DNA of 64,000 nucleotides, taken from NCBI GenBank assembly GCA_022843605.1, contig JALHNI010000014.1, positions 1,948 to 65,947 on the forward strand, written 5' to 3'. The DNA comes from Bryobacter sp. Its GTDB lineage: Bacteria > Acidobacteriota > Terriglobia > Bryobacterales > Bryobacteraceae. A program made the position numbers and the translations under genes. The first letter of the stretch is position 1; every line of letters begins with the position of its first letter. Below are positions 49,835-59,734 of the stretch, in pieces. The notes under the pieces were generated by a model. That model was not told the origin of the DNA and did not search any database. It saw nothing but the letters and a program-made list of their open reading frames with translations.

Positions 49835-51790
49835 TTACTCGCGCACCAACTGGCGCAGGGCGGCTTCAATGCCAGCCTGGCTCGGGATGACCTCGGGCTC
49901 AAGCGTTGGGCTGTAAGGGGTCGGCGCAAATGCGCCATTCAGTCGGCGAATCGGCGCATCCAACGAGTCAAAGCCCACGTCGGCCATCTGCGCCGCGATT
50001 TCCGCCCCAATGCCGCAGGGGCCGAAAGCTTCGTCGACGATCAGCAAGCGTCCGGTCTTGGCCACGGAGGCCAGGATGGAAGCGGTATCGAGCGGCGAGA
50101 CCGTGCGCGGATCGAGCACCTCCACGGAAATGCCCTCCGCCGCCAAGGTCCGGGCCGCGGCCAACGCTCGCTGCGCCATATGCCCGACGCCCACCACCGT
50201 CACCTGGCTACCGGCCTGCAGGATCCGGGCCTGGCCGAACTCGATCTCGTAGTCTCCCGGCGGCACCGGCCCTTTCGCGCCCAGCAATTCGCGCGGCTCA
50301 AGAAAGAGCACCGGATCGTCAACCCGCAGAGCGTGGGTGAGCAAACCTTTGGCGTCATAAGGCGTAGACGGGATCACCACGCGTAAGCCCGGCAGGTGGC
50401 TATAGATGGAATGATAACTGCCCGAATGGTGCGTTGCGGCGGCGTGGCCGATGCCAACACAGCCCCGCAAGAGCAACGGCATGCGCAGACGGCCGCTGCT
50501 CATGTATTGCATCTTGGCAATCTGGTTGATGATTTCGCCAAAGGCATCGTTGATGAAATCGATGAACATGAAATCGACCACCGGGCGCGTGCCCGTCATC
50601 GCGGCTCCGCCCGCCATGCCCACGAAGCCGCGCTCCGTAATCGGCGTGTCCCGCAAACGCGCCGGGCCATACTTGGCGTAGAGGCCGGCCGTGGTGCCGA
50701 AGTTACCGCCGCGAATCCCAATGCCCTCGCCGAAAACGAAGATGTGGGGATTGGCGCTCATCTCCCGGTCAAGGGCTTCGAGCGTCGCCGCGCTATAGGA
50801 AATTTCGCGGCCCGCGGCCTCCGGTTCGGGGGGCGCGGCCGCGCGACGGGGAGACGCATACACATGCGTGGTGGCGGTGACGGGCTCAGGGAATGGCGCC
50901 TGCTCGGCCTTCGCGCTGATGGCGGCAATCTCGGCCTGGATCTCGGCGTCAACGGCATCGAGTTCGGCGGCGGTGGCTTCCCCGCGCTCAATCAGCGTCG
51001 CGCGCAGCCGCTTGATGGGGCAACGCTCACGCCAGGCGGCCACTTCCTCGCGGGTGCGATACGTGTAGTCGCCCATGCCTTCGGAGTGTGGCCGCGTGCG
51101 GTAGGTCTTGCACTCCAGCAGCGTCGGACCCTGGCCCTGGCGCGCCCGCTCCACCGCAGTCTGGGCGGCTTGGCTGACGGCCAGTACGTCGTTCCCATCC
51201 AGCGCGACGCCGGGCAGTCCGTAGCTGGCGGCGCGAGAGGCGACATCGGGATTGCCCGCCGAATAGGCAAAGGGAACCTCCGTGGCGAACTGATTGTTCT
51301 CGCAAACGAAGAGCACCGGCAGCTTCCAGATGGCCGCCAGATTCAGTCCCTCATGAAAGGCGCCGTTGTTCACCGCGCCATCGCCAAAGAACGCCACCGC
51401 CACCTGCGAAGTGCCGCGCAGAGAGAAGCTGTAGCCCGCGCCGGCCGCCTGCAGGATGGATGGGCCAACGATGCCGCTGGTGCCCATCAGGCCGATTTCG
51501 GGCGAAAAAAGGTGCATCGAGCCCCCGCGCCCACGCGAGCAACCGGTGGCCCGGCCGAAAAGCTCGGCGAAGAGTTCCTCGGGCGGCAACCCCTTGGCCA
51601 GGGCGTGCCCATGGCCGCGATGAGTGCTGAAGACTGCGTCGTTGGGGTGCAGGTGCGCGCAGACGCCCGTGGCGATCGCCTCCTGGCCGACGTAGGTGTG
51701 GCAAGCGCCGTGGACCAGTCCGCGGGCGTGGCAGCGAGCGAGTTGCTCCTCCGCCGTGCGAATCAACTGCATCGTGCGGTACAGGTTCAT
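49835..51790 (-). CDS. 2-oxoacid dehydrogenase E1, alpha and beta subunits fused
   Basis: 651 residues from ATG 51790, overlapping the SDR stop (ATGA). The N-terminal alpha half (1-320) has AGACHTYVGQEAIATGVCAH-type ends, GRGGSMHLFSPEIGLMGTSG and the thiamine diphosphate motif FFGDGAVNNGAFHEGLNLAA ending in CENNQ. A linker of about 30 residues follows, then the beta half (about 345-650): FVFGEGIGIRGGNFGTT, DTPITERGFVGMAGGAAMTG, DFMFIDFINDAFGEIINQIA. Such fusions occur in branched-chain or acetoin-type complexes. Likely substrates are pyruvate, a branched 2-oxoacid or acetoin; the partner SDR and MFS genes argue for catabolic use. Confidence 0.92.
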   Translation of the reverse strand: MNLYRTMQLIRTAEEQLARCHARGLVHGACHTYVGQEAIATGVCAHLHPNDAVFSTHRGHGHALAKGLPPEELFAELFGRATGCSRGRGGSMHLFSPEIGLMGTSGIVGPSILQAAGAGYSFSLRGTSQVAVAFFGDGAVNNGAFHEGLNLAAIWKLPVLFVCENNQFATEVPFAYSAGNPDVASRAASYGLPGVALDGNDVLAVSQAAQTAVERARQGQGPTLLECKTYRTRPHSEGMGDYTYRTREEVAAWRERCPIKRLRATLIERGEATAAELDAVDAEIQAEIAAISAKAEQAPFPEPVTATTHVYASPRRAAAPPEPEAAGREISYSAATLEALDREMSANPHIFVFGEGIGIRGGNFGTTAGLYAKYGPARLRDTPITERGFVGMAGGAAMTGTRPVVDFMFIDFINDAFGEIINQIAKMQYMSSGRLRMPLLLRGCVGIGHAAATHHSGSYHSIYSHLPGLRVVIPSTPYDAKGLLTHALRVDDPVLFLEPRELLGAKGPVPPGDYEIEFGQARILQAGSQVTVVGVGHMAQRALAAARTLAAEGISVEVLDPRTVSPLDTASILASVAKTGRLLIVDEAFGPCGIGAEIAAQMADVGFDSLDAPIRRLNGAFAPTPYSPTLEPEVIPSQAGIEAALRQLVRE

Positions 51791-52587
51791 TGAGGTCTCC
51801 TGGGGCTGCCGCCCGCATTCATGGCGAGGTTGCCGCCGTCCATCGGAATTATCGCGCCGGTGATCCATCGTGAGGCGTCCGAGGCCAGCAACACCGCAAG
51901 CCCGCGGATGTCGTCAGGATGGCCGAAGCGCCCGGCCGGGATGCCGCTGAGAAACTGCTGCTCAAGCGGCGGCGACTCGGCGATCCGCTGCGCGAGGCCT
52001 GGATTCATCACCTGCGCGGGGAGAATCGCATTCACCCGCACGCCACCCGAGGACCATTCGGTAGAGAGTTCCCGGGTCATCTGCACAACAGCGCCCATGG
52101 CCATCGAGTAGGCAATGTGGCCTCGACCCAACGCAGTGAGGCTCGCGATGGAACCAATGTTCAGGATGCTGCCACCGCCGGCGGCAAGCATCCGGCGTCC
52201 GGCCTCCTGGCAGGCGCAGAAGCGCCCCAGCACCAGATTGCGCCACACCTGTTCCACCTCTTCCAGAGAAATGGTCTCCGGCGCGGCCATGATGGATTCG
52301 CCGGCTACATTGGCAAGAAAGTCGAGGCGGCCAAACTCGCGATCAAGCCGGGCAAAGAGCGCCCGGACTTGGGTCGGGTCAGAGATGTCGGTGGGGTCGG
52401 CAATCGCGCGGCGGCCAAGCGCGGCCACTTCGTCAGCGGTGCATTGCGCACCGGCCAGGTTACGGTCCACCAGGAGCAGGTCAGCCCCGGCCTCGGCGAG
52501 CGCGAGCGAGATCGCCCGGCCCATGCCCTGCGCGGCACCGCTGACCAGGGCGACTTTGTGTGAGAGATCGAAAAGTGTCGAGGGCAT
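51787..52587 (-). CDS. Short-chain dehydrogenase/reductase
   Basis: 266 residues, classical SDR. NAD-binding VALVSGAAQGMGRAISLALA, acidic LLLVDRNLAG, NNAG variant FLANVAGESIM, catalytic Ser in SILNIGSIASL and Tyr-x3-Lys variant AYSMAMGAV, where the expected Lys reads Met. The missing lysine makes catalysis doubtful or altered. ends in PMDGGNLAMNAGG. It lies between the MFS carrier and E1 genes and probably acts on the same substrate. Confidence 0.85.
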   Translation of the reverse strand: MPSTLFDLSHKVALVSGAAQGMGRAISLALAEAGADLLLVDRNLAGAQCTADEVAALGRRAIADPTDISDPTQVRALFARLDREFGRLDFLANVAGESIMAAPETISLEEVEQVWRNLVLGRFCACQEAGRRMLAAGGGSILNIGSIASLTALGRGHIAYSMAMGAVVQMTRELSTEWSSGGVRVNAILPAQVMNPGLAQRIAESPPLEQQFLSGIPAGRFGHPDDIRGLAVLLASDASRWITGAIIPMDGGNLAMNAGGSPRRPQ

Positions 52588-52614
52588 GGAAAGGGTATTG
52601 TATCTGCAAGCGCC

Positions 52615-53886
52615 TCACGCCCTCGCCACCCGCACCCGGCTCACGATCAGGGCGCCGAGCAGATAGCAAAAGGCCAGGAAAAACAGGCAGGCGCTATCGG
52701 TAGCGCCCTGCTGCTTCATCCAGCCAAACAGATGATTGCCGACGTAGCCGGCGAAGTTGGCGAACATATTGATGAAGCCAATGCTGGCCGCGGCCGCCGA
52801 CGCGGTGAGCGTCTGAGTGGGCAGCGCCCAAAAGGGCGACGGCCAGGAGTAAGCGACCACACCTGTTAGACAGAGCCAGATCATCACTAACCAGAAGGGT
52901 TGGCCGGGGATGGCGCTGGCGGCAAGGAAGAGCCCGGTGGAAGCTTGGCCGGCGACGCAGTGCCACTTGCGGTCGCCCGTGCGATCCGACGAATAGCCGG
53001 CATAAAGCACGCCGACGACGCCACAGAGATAGAAGAGGCCACTAAAGAGCAGAGCCGACTGGTCCGAGCCGCCCGACAGGTTGCGGACCGTCGTGGGCAG
53101 CCAGAAGCCCAGCGCATAGCCGCCCGTATTCGTCGCGAAGATACCCAGCGCCAGCAGCCAGACGGTAGGAAGCTTCAGCGCCTCGCGCACCGTCAGACTC
53201 TTCACCGACTCTTTTGCTGCGGCCTCCGCCGCCAGGGTGCCTTCCAGATAGTCGCGCTCAGCGGCGGTCAGCCAAGTGGCGTCGCGTGGACGGTCAGTAA
53301 AGATGAACAGGGTCAACACTCCCAGGAAGACCGCGGGCAATCCTTCCAGGATGAAAAGCCACTGCCAGCCCTGTAGGGCAAACCAGTGGACATCGAGCAA
53401 CAGGGCCGAAAGCGGCGCGCCGAGCGCCAGGCTCACCGGGATGGCCACAATGAAGCCGGACATCGCGCGAGCGCGTTCCCGCATGGGAAACCAATGGGTG
53501 AAGTAAACGATGATGCCCGGAAAGAAGCCGGCTTCGGCGACGCCCAATAAAAAGCGCACGACGTTGAACTGCGTAGGAGTCTCAACAAAGGCCGTGGCGG
53601 CGGAGAGAAAGCCCCACGTGATCAGGATGCGAGCGAACCATTTGCGCGCACTCCAACGTTCCACCAACAACGCGCCGGGAATCTCGAGCAACAGATAGCC
53701 GATGAAGAAAATTCCGATGCCGAGCCCGAAAACCTCCTCGGAGAATTGAAGGTCATTGGCCATGCGCAGTTTGGCAAAGCCCACGTTGGCGCGGTCCAGG
53801 TAGGCCACCAGGTAGAGGCAGATGACGAGCGGAAGAATGCGCCAGGCGACTTTGCGACGGAGCTGCTCGATTTGTTGGGGAGGCAC
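52615..53886 (-). CDS. MFS transporter, anion:cation symporter type
   Basis: 423 residues from GTG 53886, twelve predicted membrane helices. The first-loop motif of the anion:cation symporter family is LVAYLDRANVGFAKL, followed by GYLLLEIPGALLVERWSARK and RFLLGVAEAGFFPGIIVYFT. This family imports carboxylates such as tartrate, hexuronates or phthalate. It starts the run MFS-SDR-E1-E2, spaced 27 bases from SDR, so it probably imports a carboxylic acid that is then oxidised and cleaved to acyl-CoA. Confidence 0.9.
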   Translation of the reverse strand: MPPQQIEQLRRKVAWRILPLVICLYLVAYLDRANVGFAKLRMANDLQFSEEVFGLGIGIFFIGYLLLEIPGALLVERWSARKWFARILITWGFLSAATAFVETPTQFNVVRFLLGVAEAGFFPGIIVYFTHWFPMRERARAMSGFIVAIPVSLALGAPLSALLLDVHWFALQGWQWLFILEGLPAVFLGVLTLFIFTDRPRDATWLTAAERDYLEGTLAAEAAAKESVKSLTVREALKLPTVWLLALGIFATNTGGYALGFWLPTTVRNLSGGSDQSALLFSGLFYLCGVVGVLYAGYSSDRTGDRKWHCVAGQASTGLFLAASAIPGQPFWLVMIWLCLTGVVAYSWPSPFWALPTQTLTASAAAASIGFINMFANFAGYVGNHLFGWMKQQGATDSACLFFLAFCYLLGALIVSRVRVARA

Positions 53887-53941
53887 TTCGATCTTTCAGT
53901 CGGGTGAAAAGTAAAGGCCTCAGTATATGCGATGCCGGGGT

Positions 53942-55282
53942 CTAACCCGCCGCGCGCAGTATTGCGGCAAGGCTGGCGTCGACATCGCTTTCGGTGGTGG
54001 CCCAGGACGAGACGCTGATGCGCATCGCCGTGTGCCCCTGCCACTCCGTACCGCCGCACCAGCAGACGCCTTCCTGCTGAATCCGCTGGATGACGGCGCG
54101 CGTCTTCCCGGGCGAGCCAAAAGAGACCAGCACCTGGTTGATCACAACGTCGTTGAGCACCTGGTGGCCGGCCGCGCGGAGCCCGGCGGCGAAACGTCGG
54201 GCGTAGCCGCAGGTACGGTCAATCAGGTCCGCCACGCCGTTCCGGCCAAGCGAACGCAATCCGGCCCAAAGCTCGGCGCCCCGCGCGCGGCGCGACATCT
54301 CCGGCGAGTAGTGCAAGGGTTCGCGCTGTTCGCCGATGGCCAGATAGGCGGCGGTGATGGACATGGCGGCACGCATCGCGCCGGCGTCACGAACGAAGGC
54401 GAGTCCGCAGTCGTAGCCGGTGTTGGGCCATTTGTGGCCGTCGGTGGCCCAGGAGTCGGCCTCGGCGAAGTCAGATGCCAGATGACGGTAGCGCGGTGAG
54501 GCGGCAGCCCACAGACCGAAGGCGCCATCGACGTGAACCCAGGCGCCGGCGTCGTGGGCCTGACGGCAAACCTCCCGCGCGGGATCGAACGCCCCCGTAT
54601 TGACGTTACCCGCCTGCAGGCAGACGATCGTCCGCGCGTCGAACTGCGGAAGGGAATCGGCGCGCAAACGGCCTTGGGCATCGGTCGGCACCCGAACCAC
54701 GCGGCGTCGGCCGAGTCCCAAGAGTCCCAGCGCCTTCAGCAACGAGATATGGACTTCGTCGCCCACGACGACCTGCAGGGGGGGCGCCCCAAAAAGTCCA
54801 TCGGCGTCAGCATCCCAGCCGGCACGCGACAGCAACTGATGACGAGCGGCAGCGAGACCACTGAGGTTGGCCATGGTCGCGCCGGTGGTGAGTGCGCCAC
54901 CGCAGCCCGCGGGCAGGCCGAGTAAGTCGCGCGCCCACTCCAGAGCAAGCTCTTCGAGCGTCGCCGCGACGGGCGACATCACCCGAAGCGCGGCATTCTG
55001 ATTCCAGGCGCTGGCGAGCCAAGTGGCGGCAAGCGAGGCCGGCAGCGCACCGCCGTTCACGAAGCCGAAGTAACGACCGCCGGCGTTGGCGACAGTGGCC
55101 GGCGAGCCGGCTTCATCCAGCAGCGCGATGACGGCCCTGGGATCCGTCGGACCGGCGGGCAGATCCCCGCCCAGGGCTGCCAGCAATCGCGCATCCGGAG
55201 CAACCTCGCGAGTGTCGAGGCTCTCCAGATACGCAGTCGCCCGGCGCGAAGCTTCTTCAAGCGAAGACGGATGAAGGGGCAT
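53942..55282 (-). CDS. Pyridoxal-dependent group II amino-acid decarboxylase
   Basis: 446 residues from ATG 55282; the frame is open further up but inside the BsuPI gene. Fold-type I decarboxylase family: FGFVNGGALPASLAATWLAS, AGNVNTGAFDPAREVCRQAH, WVHVDGAFGLWAAASPRYRH and the PLP lysine in WATDGHKWPNTGYDCGLAFV. Substrate may be aromatic amino acid or glutamate, not decidable from sequence alone; residues replacing NTGY-type motifs suggest neither strict DOPA nor glutamate enzyme. 55 bases upstream of the MFS gene on the same strand. Confidence 0.87.
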   Translation of the reverse strand: MPLHPSSLEEASRRATAYLESLDTREVAPDARLLAALGGDLPAGPTDPRAVIALLDEAGSPATVANAGGRYFGFVNGGALPASLAATWLASAWNQNAALRVMSPVAATLEELALEWARDLLGLPAGCGGALTTGATMANLSGLAAARHQLLSRAGWDADADGLFGAPPLQVVVGDEVHISLLKALGLLGLGRRRVVRVPTDAQGRLRADSLPQFDARTIVCLQAGNVNTGAFDPAREVCRQAHDAGAWVHVDGAFGLWAAASPRYRHLASDFAEADSWATDGHKWPNTGYDCGLAFVRDAGAMRAAMSITAAYLAIGEQREPLHYSPEMSRRARGAELWAGLRSLGRNGVADLIDRTCGYARRFAAGLRAAGHQVLNDVVINQVLVSFGSPGKTRAVIQRIQQEGVCWCGGTEWQGHTAMRISVSSWATTESDVDASLAAILRAAG

Positions 55283-55302
55283 GTTCTTGATGGTACGCGC
55301 AG

Positions 55303-56208
55303 CTAAAGAGCGGGCGGCACCAGCAAAGGCGTGGCCACGGTCAATTGCCTTTCGCCCTCGTGGGTCAGCCACGCTTCCACTTGATAATTGCCCGGCTGTA
55401 ACCCCGGGACACGCGCCTCGATCGGCCAAGTCCGGGTGCCCGAGATGACCTCGGTGCCGGTAACCTGCAGGAAGAGCATGGCCGCGGACCAGGAGTACAC
55501 AACCGTGCCGCTGGCATCGCGAATGGCCAGGTCGTAGCGTTGCGAAGAACTGAAGCGAAGGCGCAACGCGCTGAAATCGGCTACGGTCAGGCGCAAGGAG
55601 GCCTTGAGGTCCAGTAAGTCACCCGGCAGGATAGCGGCGGGAGACTCAATCGCAAGCGACAGCGTGGTCTTCTTACCCGGTTCCAGGGTCAGCGCACCGA
55701 CCTTCGCGTAAATCAATTCCATGGTTCGCGGTCCGGCAATCGAGGATTCCACTCGCTTCGCTAAGCCGATATTGTCGAGGTAGGTTTCAGTCTCGAAGCC
55801 GACGTCGCGACAAGCGAGCGGCCGATAGCGGATCTCAAGCGGGTTCTCGAAGCGGCCGACGGCACCCACATAGGCAGAGTCGGTACGCCTAGCTTCGGCG
55901 GATTGCTCGCAGCCGGAGATGGGCGTCGTGACGGGTCCGCTGGCGAAGCGCACCAGTTCCCGGTCGGTACCGGTGTCGTTGTCATAAAAGTAGACCGCAG
56001 TGGCGTCGGACCGCAGCCAGAGCGGCATGGCGGCGTAGCCATTCACCCGGTGGTAGACATGCCCGCCGGCTGAAAGTGGCAGACCAACCGTGATGGAGCG
56101 CGAGGTCCCGTCATTCAGGCGATAGGTCCATTGATTACCATCCGCAAGGGGGAGCAGGTCGGCGGCCAGTAACGGGAGGCTGCAGAGTGCAAGAAACAGA
56201 GTCTTCAT
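55303..56208 (-). CDS. Exported protein with C-terminal BsuPI domain (paralogue)
   Basis: 301 residues. Signal peptide MKTLFLALCSLPLLAADLLP. Same layout as 39908-40864: N-terminal LPLADGNQWTYRLNDGTSRS, a conserved cysteine pair with GCEQSAEARRTDSAYVG and RPLACRDVGFETETYLDNIG, the LAKRVESSIAGPRTMELIYA strand, and C-terminal BsuPI fold (LRFSSSQRYDLAIRDASGTV, VYSWSAAMLFLQVTGTEVI). No catalytic residues. 20 bases before the decarboxylase start, so it may lead that operon. Confidence 0.78.
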   Translation of the reverse strand: MKTLFLALCSLPLLAADLLPLADGNQWTYRLNDGTSRSITVGLPLSAGGHVYHRVNGYAAMPLWLRSDATAVYFYDNDTGTDRELVRFASGPVTTPISGCEQSAEARRTDSAYVGAVGRFENPLEIRYRPLACRDVGFETETYLDNIGLAKRVESSIAGPRTMELIYAKVGALTLEPGKKTTLSLAIESPAAILPGDLLDLKASLRLTVADFSALRLRFSSSQRYDLAIRDASGTVVYSWSAAMLFLQVTGTEVISGTRTWPIEARVPGLQPGNYQVEAWLTHEGERQLTVATPLLVPPAL

Positions 56209-56563
56209 GCCTAACTACGCGAGGTTCGTCGCCGGTTTGGCTCAGAGGCCGTTGTAAACGATCTGCGAGTCGAGGTTGAGATCTACGCCCTCACGGGGAA
56301 ACGGGCAATTCGATGGGCGACAGCAGTGGTAGGAGCCCGATCGCAGCAGCGTCGGCGTTATCAACCGTACTCGAAGGCCGGGTACGAGTGAACTGTCTGC
56401 GACTGCATTCTGATGTAGCGATCCAGGTGCAGTTACGCGAAATGGCCGAACCCTTGTATCTGCGGATGCACCGCGAAGCGAAGTTATCGGATGCCGAAAT
56501 TGCAGCAATTTTGCCAGGAGTAGGCGGAACGAACCCGCCTACTCCTGCAATCTACGGAAGAAC
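56209..56563. other. 355-base interval with a hairpin but no convincing gene
   Basis: Between the BsuPI and ilvD genes. A plus-strand stretch near 56430-56510 reads PLYLRMHREAKLSDAEIAAI, which has some helix-turn-helix flavour, but the frame runs into a hairpin and the antisense of ilvD, and no start with a ribosome-binding site was seen. I treat it as a relic or chance. Confidence 0.35.
56515..56547. terminator. 13-base hairpin after ilvD
   Basis: CAGGAGTAGGCGG (56515-56527) pairs with CCGCCTACTCCTG (56535-56547) around the seven-base loop AACGAAC; TTG/CAA extend it with one bulge. It lies 17 bases past the ilvD stop on the minus strand. There is no T-run, so it may be a processing or repeat element instead of an intrinsic terminator. 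Confidence 0.55.
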
Positions 56564-58252
56564 TTACTTCTTCGCGGCCTTGGGGAAGACGAACGCCGTG
56601 ACAGCACCCTCAGCGGCCGAGGAGACGTCGCGGATGTATTTGGCGAAGACGCCGACGCGGTATTTAGGTTCGGGCTTGGTCCACTTCTTGAAGCGGGCCT
56701 TGACTTCTTTCTCGCTGACTTCGAGGTCGATGGTGCGCTTTACCAGGTCGATGGTGATCATGTCGCCTTCTTCGACGATGGCGATGCGGCCGCCGTCGAC
56801 GGCTTCGGGGGCCATATGGCCGATGGAGAAACCGCGAGTGGCGCCGCTGAAGCGGCCGTCGGTCATCAGCGCAACGGTCTCGCCGAGGCCGGATCCGGCA
56901 ATGGCGCCGGTGACGCCTAACATTTCGCGCATGCCGGGGCCGCCCTTGGGACCTTCGTAGCGGATGACGATGACGTCACCGGCCTTGATCTTGCCCTTGA
57001 GTACGGCCTTCATGGCCGGCTCTTCGCTGTTGAAGACGCGAGCCGGACCGCGGTGAAGCTTCTTTTCGATACCGGTGACTTTGAGCACGGAGCCTTCCGG
57101 GGCCATGTTGCCCTTCAGAATGACGAGGCCGCCCGACTTCTTAATGGGGTTCGAAAGCGGCCGGATGACGTCCTGACCCTTCGTCTCTTTCGCTTTGGCA
57201 GCCTCCTCGCCGATGGTTTTGCCGGTGATCGTCTTGCACTTGGGATTGATGTAGCCGCCGTCGACGAGGCGCTGGGCAAGCACGGGAATTCCGCCCGCGA
57301 CGTCCATGTCGGCGGCAGTGTACTTACCGGCCGGTTTCAGGTCCATCAGCAACGGGGTCTTGGCGCTGATGCGTTGGAAGTCGTCGATGTTGAGCTTGAC
57401 GCCGGCTTCTTTGGCCATGGCGAGCAGGTGGAGGACGGCATTGGTGGAGCCGCCGCTGGCGGCGACCGAGGCGATGGCATTGTCGAAGGCGGCGCGCGTG
57501 CAGAGAGCGCGCGGACGCAAGTCCTTCTTCACGGCCTCGACGATCAGCTTGCCGCACTCGAAGGCGGCTTCGCGCTTGCGGTCATCGGGTTGGGGGATGG
57601 AGTTGACGCCAAAAGGCGAAAGGCCGATCAGTTCGAGCAGCGTGGCCATAGTGTTGGCCGTAAACTGGCCGCCGCAGGCGCCGGCACCGGGGCAGGCCGC
57701 GTTCTCGATGGCGAGTAACTCGGCGGCATCGATCTTACCGGCGGCGTGGGCGCCGACGGCTTCAAAGACGTCCTGGATGGTGATGAATTTGTCTTTGTGT
57801 TTGCCGGGCATGATGGAGCCGCCGTAGAAGACGAGCCCCGGGACATTCAGGCGGAGTAGAGCCATGGCGGCACCAGGGTTGGTCTTGTCGCAAGCGGTCA
57901 TGGCGATGACGCCGTCGAACATGTAGCCGCGGGCGGTGAGTTCGATGGAGTCGGCAATGACGTCGCGGCTCACGAGCGAGGCTTTCATGCCTTCGGTGCC
58001 CATGGTGACGCCGTCGGAGATGGCGATGGTATTGAACTCCATGGGCGTGCCGCCGGCGGCGCGGATGCCTTCTTTCACCGGCCCGGCGAGTTCGCGCAGG
58101 CGGATGTTGCAAGGCATGGTCTCGATCCAAGTATTGGCGATGCCGATGATCGGCTTCTTGAGGTCTTCGTCCGTAAAGCCGACGGCTTTCAACATGGAGC
58201 GGGCAGGCGCGCGGTCCGGCCCTTGGGTGATCGTATAAGACTGCAATTTCAT
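56564..58252 (-). CDS. ilvD: Dihydroxyacid dehydratase
   Basis: 562 residues from ATG 58252; the open frame above it overlaps the divergent gene. Iron-sulfur dehydratase of branched-chain amino acid synthesis. Cluster cysteines lie in [20 protein letters not shown] and [20 protein letters not shown], with the magnesium/lysine region [20 protein letters not shown] and C-terminal [20 protein letters not shown]. Length and motifs are normal. It produces 2-oxoisovalerate, which the nearby E1/E2 complex could also use. Start codon 31 bases from the divergent sialidase-like gene. Confidence 0.96.
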   Translation of the reverse strand: MKLQSYTITQGPDRAPARSMLKAVGFTDEDLKKPIIGIANTWIETMPCNIRLRELAGPVKEGIRAAGGTPMEFNTIAISDGVTMGTEGMKASLVSRDVIADSIELTARGYMFDGVIAMTACDKTNPGAAMALLRLNVPGLVFYGGSIMPGKHKDKFITIQDVFEAVGAHAAGKIDAAELLAIENAACPGAGACGGQFTANTMATLLELIGLSPFGVNSIPQPDDRKREAAFECGKLIVEAVKKDLRPRALCTRAAFDNAIASVAASGGSTNAVLHLLAMAKEAGVKLNIDDFQRISAKTPLLMDLKPAGKYTAADMDVAGGIPVLAQRLVDGGYINPKCKTITGKTIGEEAAKAKETKGQDVIRPLSNPIKKSGGLVILKGNMAPEGSVLKVTGIEKKLHRGPARVFNSEEPAMKAVLKGKIKAGDVIVIRYEGPKGGPGMREMLGVTGAIAGSGLGETVALMTDGRFSGATRGFSIGHMAPEAVDGGRIAIVEEGDMITIDLVKRTIDLEVSEKEVKARFKKWTKPEPKYRVGVFAKYIRDVSSAAEGAVTAFVFPKAAKK

Positions 58253-58283
58253 GGGGAGCCCTAATTTTACTAGAATCGAGCGC

Positions 58284-59495
58284 ATGACATCACGGCGATT
58301 TTTTCTGGCGATGCCGTCATTGCTGGCTGCCCAATCGGGCATCACGCGGACGCTGCATCGGGCGGCTCCCGGCCCGGGAGTAGCGGTGTGGAGTTTCGCC
58401 TACTACACGCAGGCGAAGGGCCTGCATTTGCGGTCGATCGAACAGCGGATCTCGCGCTCGGATACGATCGACGTCGCCTACGCGCGAGAGTCGGCAGACA
58501 ACGGCCGGACGTGGTCCGAGCCCGTGAAACTGATCACGGGCGAGAAGCGAAGCGCGGGCATGTGGCGGAAGCACCTGCGGGCCGGCATCGTCCACGACGG
58601 AGGGTTGATCGAGTTTTGGAACGAAGGCGTCCTGGCGAGCGACGATCCGCTGGAGGGCCTGCGCCAATGGGCCATTCACTATCGCGCACAGGGCAAGAAT
58701 CGACAACTGATCGCCGATGGCTTTACCGCAGCCAATCCCCTGCCCGGCGTTTACCAAGGCAAGAACTGCGCCATGGTCGGCGACCAGGCGTGCGCGCCGG
58801 TGGCCGACGGCAAAAGAATTCTGGTGCCGATCGAACTGACACTTTTCGATGAGGCCGGCAAACTCTACAATCCGGGCGGAGGCTACACGTACCACGATGC
58901 CGCCGTGCTGATCGGCGAGCGGAAGAGCGGCCAGTATCGCTGGCACATGACGAAGCCCCTGAAGGGCGACCCCGCCAAGTCTACCCGCGGACTCGTCGAA
59001 CCCACGATCGTGAAGCTTCAGGGCCGCCGCTGGCTGATGGTGCTGCGCGGCTCAAACGACCGCAAGCCGGAACTGCCCAGCCATCGCTGGTACAGCATCT
59101 CAGAGGACGATGGCGAATCCTGGCGCCCGGCAACCACTTGGACCTTCACCGACGGAGAGAAGTTCTTCAGCCCGAGCGCCTGCTCGCAGTTACTCCAGCA
59201 CTCGTCGGGGAAGATCTTTTGGCTCGGCAACATTACGGCCGAGAATCCCCGGGGAAATCGGCCTCGTTATCCATTCTGGATCGGCGAGGTGGATCGGGCG
59301 ACGGGCCTGCTTCGGAAAGATTCGCTGGGCAAGATCGACGATCGGCAGCCGGGCGAGGACGAGTTATTGATGCTCTCGAACTTCCTGGCGCGGGAGGACC
59401 GCGAAACGAAGGAGATCGTCCTGCATTTATCGCGTCTGTTTCCGCTCGCCGCGGGCTGGAAGGGCGACGCCTTCGATTTTCGCATCAAGGTTTAG
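58284..59495 (+). CDS. Exported sialidase-like (BNR) protein
   Basis: 403 residues from ATG 58284. Short Tat-like or Sec signal ([17 protein letters not shown]). A six-bladed propeller is suggested by Asp-box-type segments: [16 protein letters not shown] near residue 70 and [14 protein letters not shown] near 280, plus [20 protein letters not shown] and the arginine-bearing [20 protein letters not shown]. Clear catalytic triad not confirmed, so substrate (sialic acid or other glycan) is uncertain. A TAGAAT box at 58271-58276 would place transcription start at the ATG. Confidence 0.76.
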   Translation: MTSRRFFLAMPSLLAAQSGITRTLHRAAPGPGVAVWSFAYYTQAKGLHLRSIEQRISRSDTIDVAYARESADNGRTWSEPVKLITGEKRSAGMWRKHLRAGIVHDGGLIEFWNEGVLASDDPLEGLRQWAIHYRAQGKNRQLIADGFTAANPLPGVYQGKNCAMVGDQACAPVADGKRILVPIELTLFDEAGKLYNPGGGYTYHDAAVLIGERKSGQYRWHMTKPLKGDPAKSTRGLVEPTIVKLQGRRWLMVLRGSNDRKPELPSHRWYSISEDDGESWRPATTWTFTDGEKFFSPSACSQLLQHSSGKIFWLGNITAENPRGNRPRYPFWIGEVDRATGLLRKDSLGKIDDRQPGEDELLMLSNFLAREDRETKEIVLHLSRLFPLAAGWKGDAFDFRIKV

Positions 59496-59700
59496 CGAGA
59501 TTACGAAACAAACCCACTTTGGGGCTATGCGCTTTGAAGTCAAGCGTTTGGCCGGGTGCAATCTCAGGATAGCGCACCGGACCAAGAAACCGGCCGGCCG
59601 GCAATCGAATGGCCGGGCGTAAGGCGCTGGCGAGGAACGGGTTAAGGGTGGGCCAGGCGATTTCGGAATTGCCGTGACCGGACAACCAAGCGGAGGCCAT
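59485..59700 (-). CDS. Short hypothetical protein
   Basis: 71 residues, ATG 59700 to a stop overlapping the last 11 bases of the sialidase gene. Codon third positions are G/C-biased and the sequence ([28 protein letters not shown]) looks protein-like, but no family is recognised and no good ribosome-binding site precedes it. It could be the end of a former gene. The 239-base gap before coaD holds nothing else. Confidence 0.35.
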   Translation of the reverse strand: MASAWLSGHGNSEIAWPTLNPFLASALRPAIRLPAGRFLGPVRYPEIAPGQTLDFKAHSPKVGLFRNLAKP

Positions 59701-59734
59701 GCCCGCTTCGCTATTCTATTAAGTTAAGGCCACG

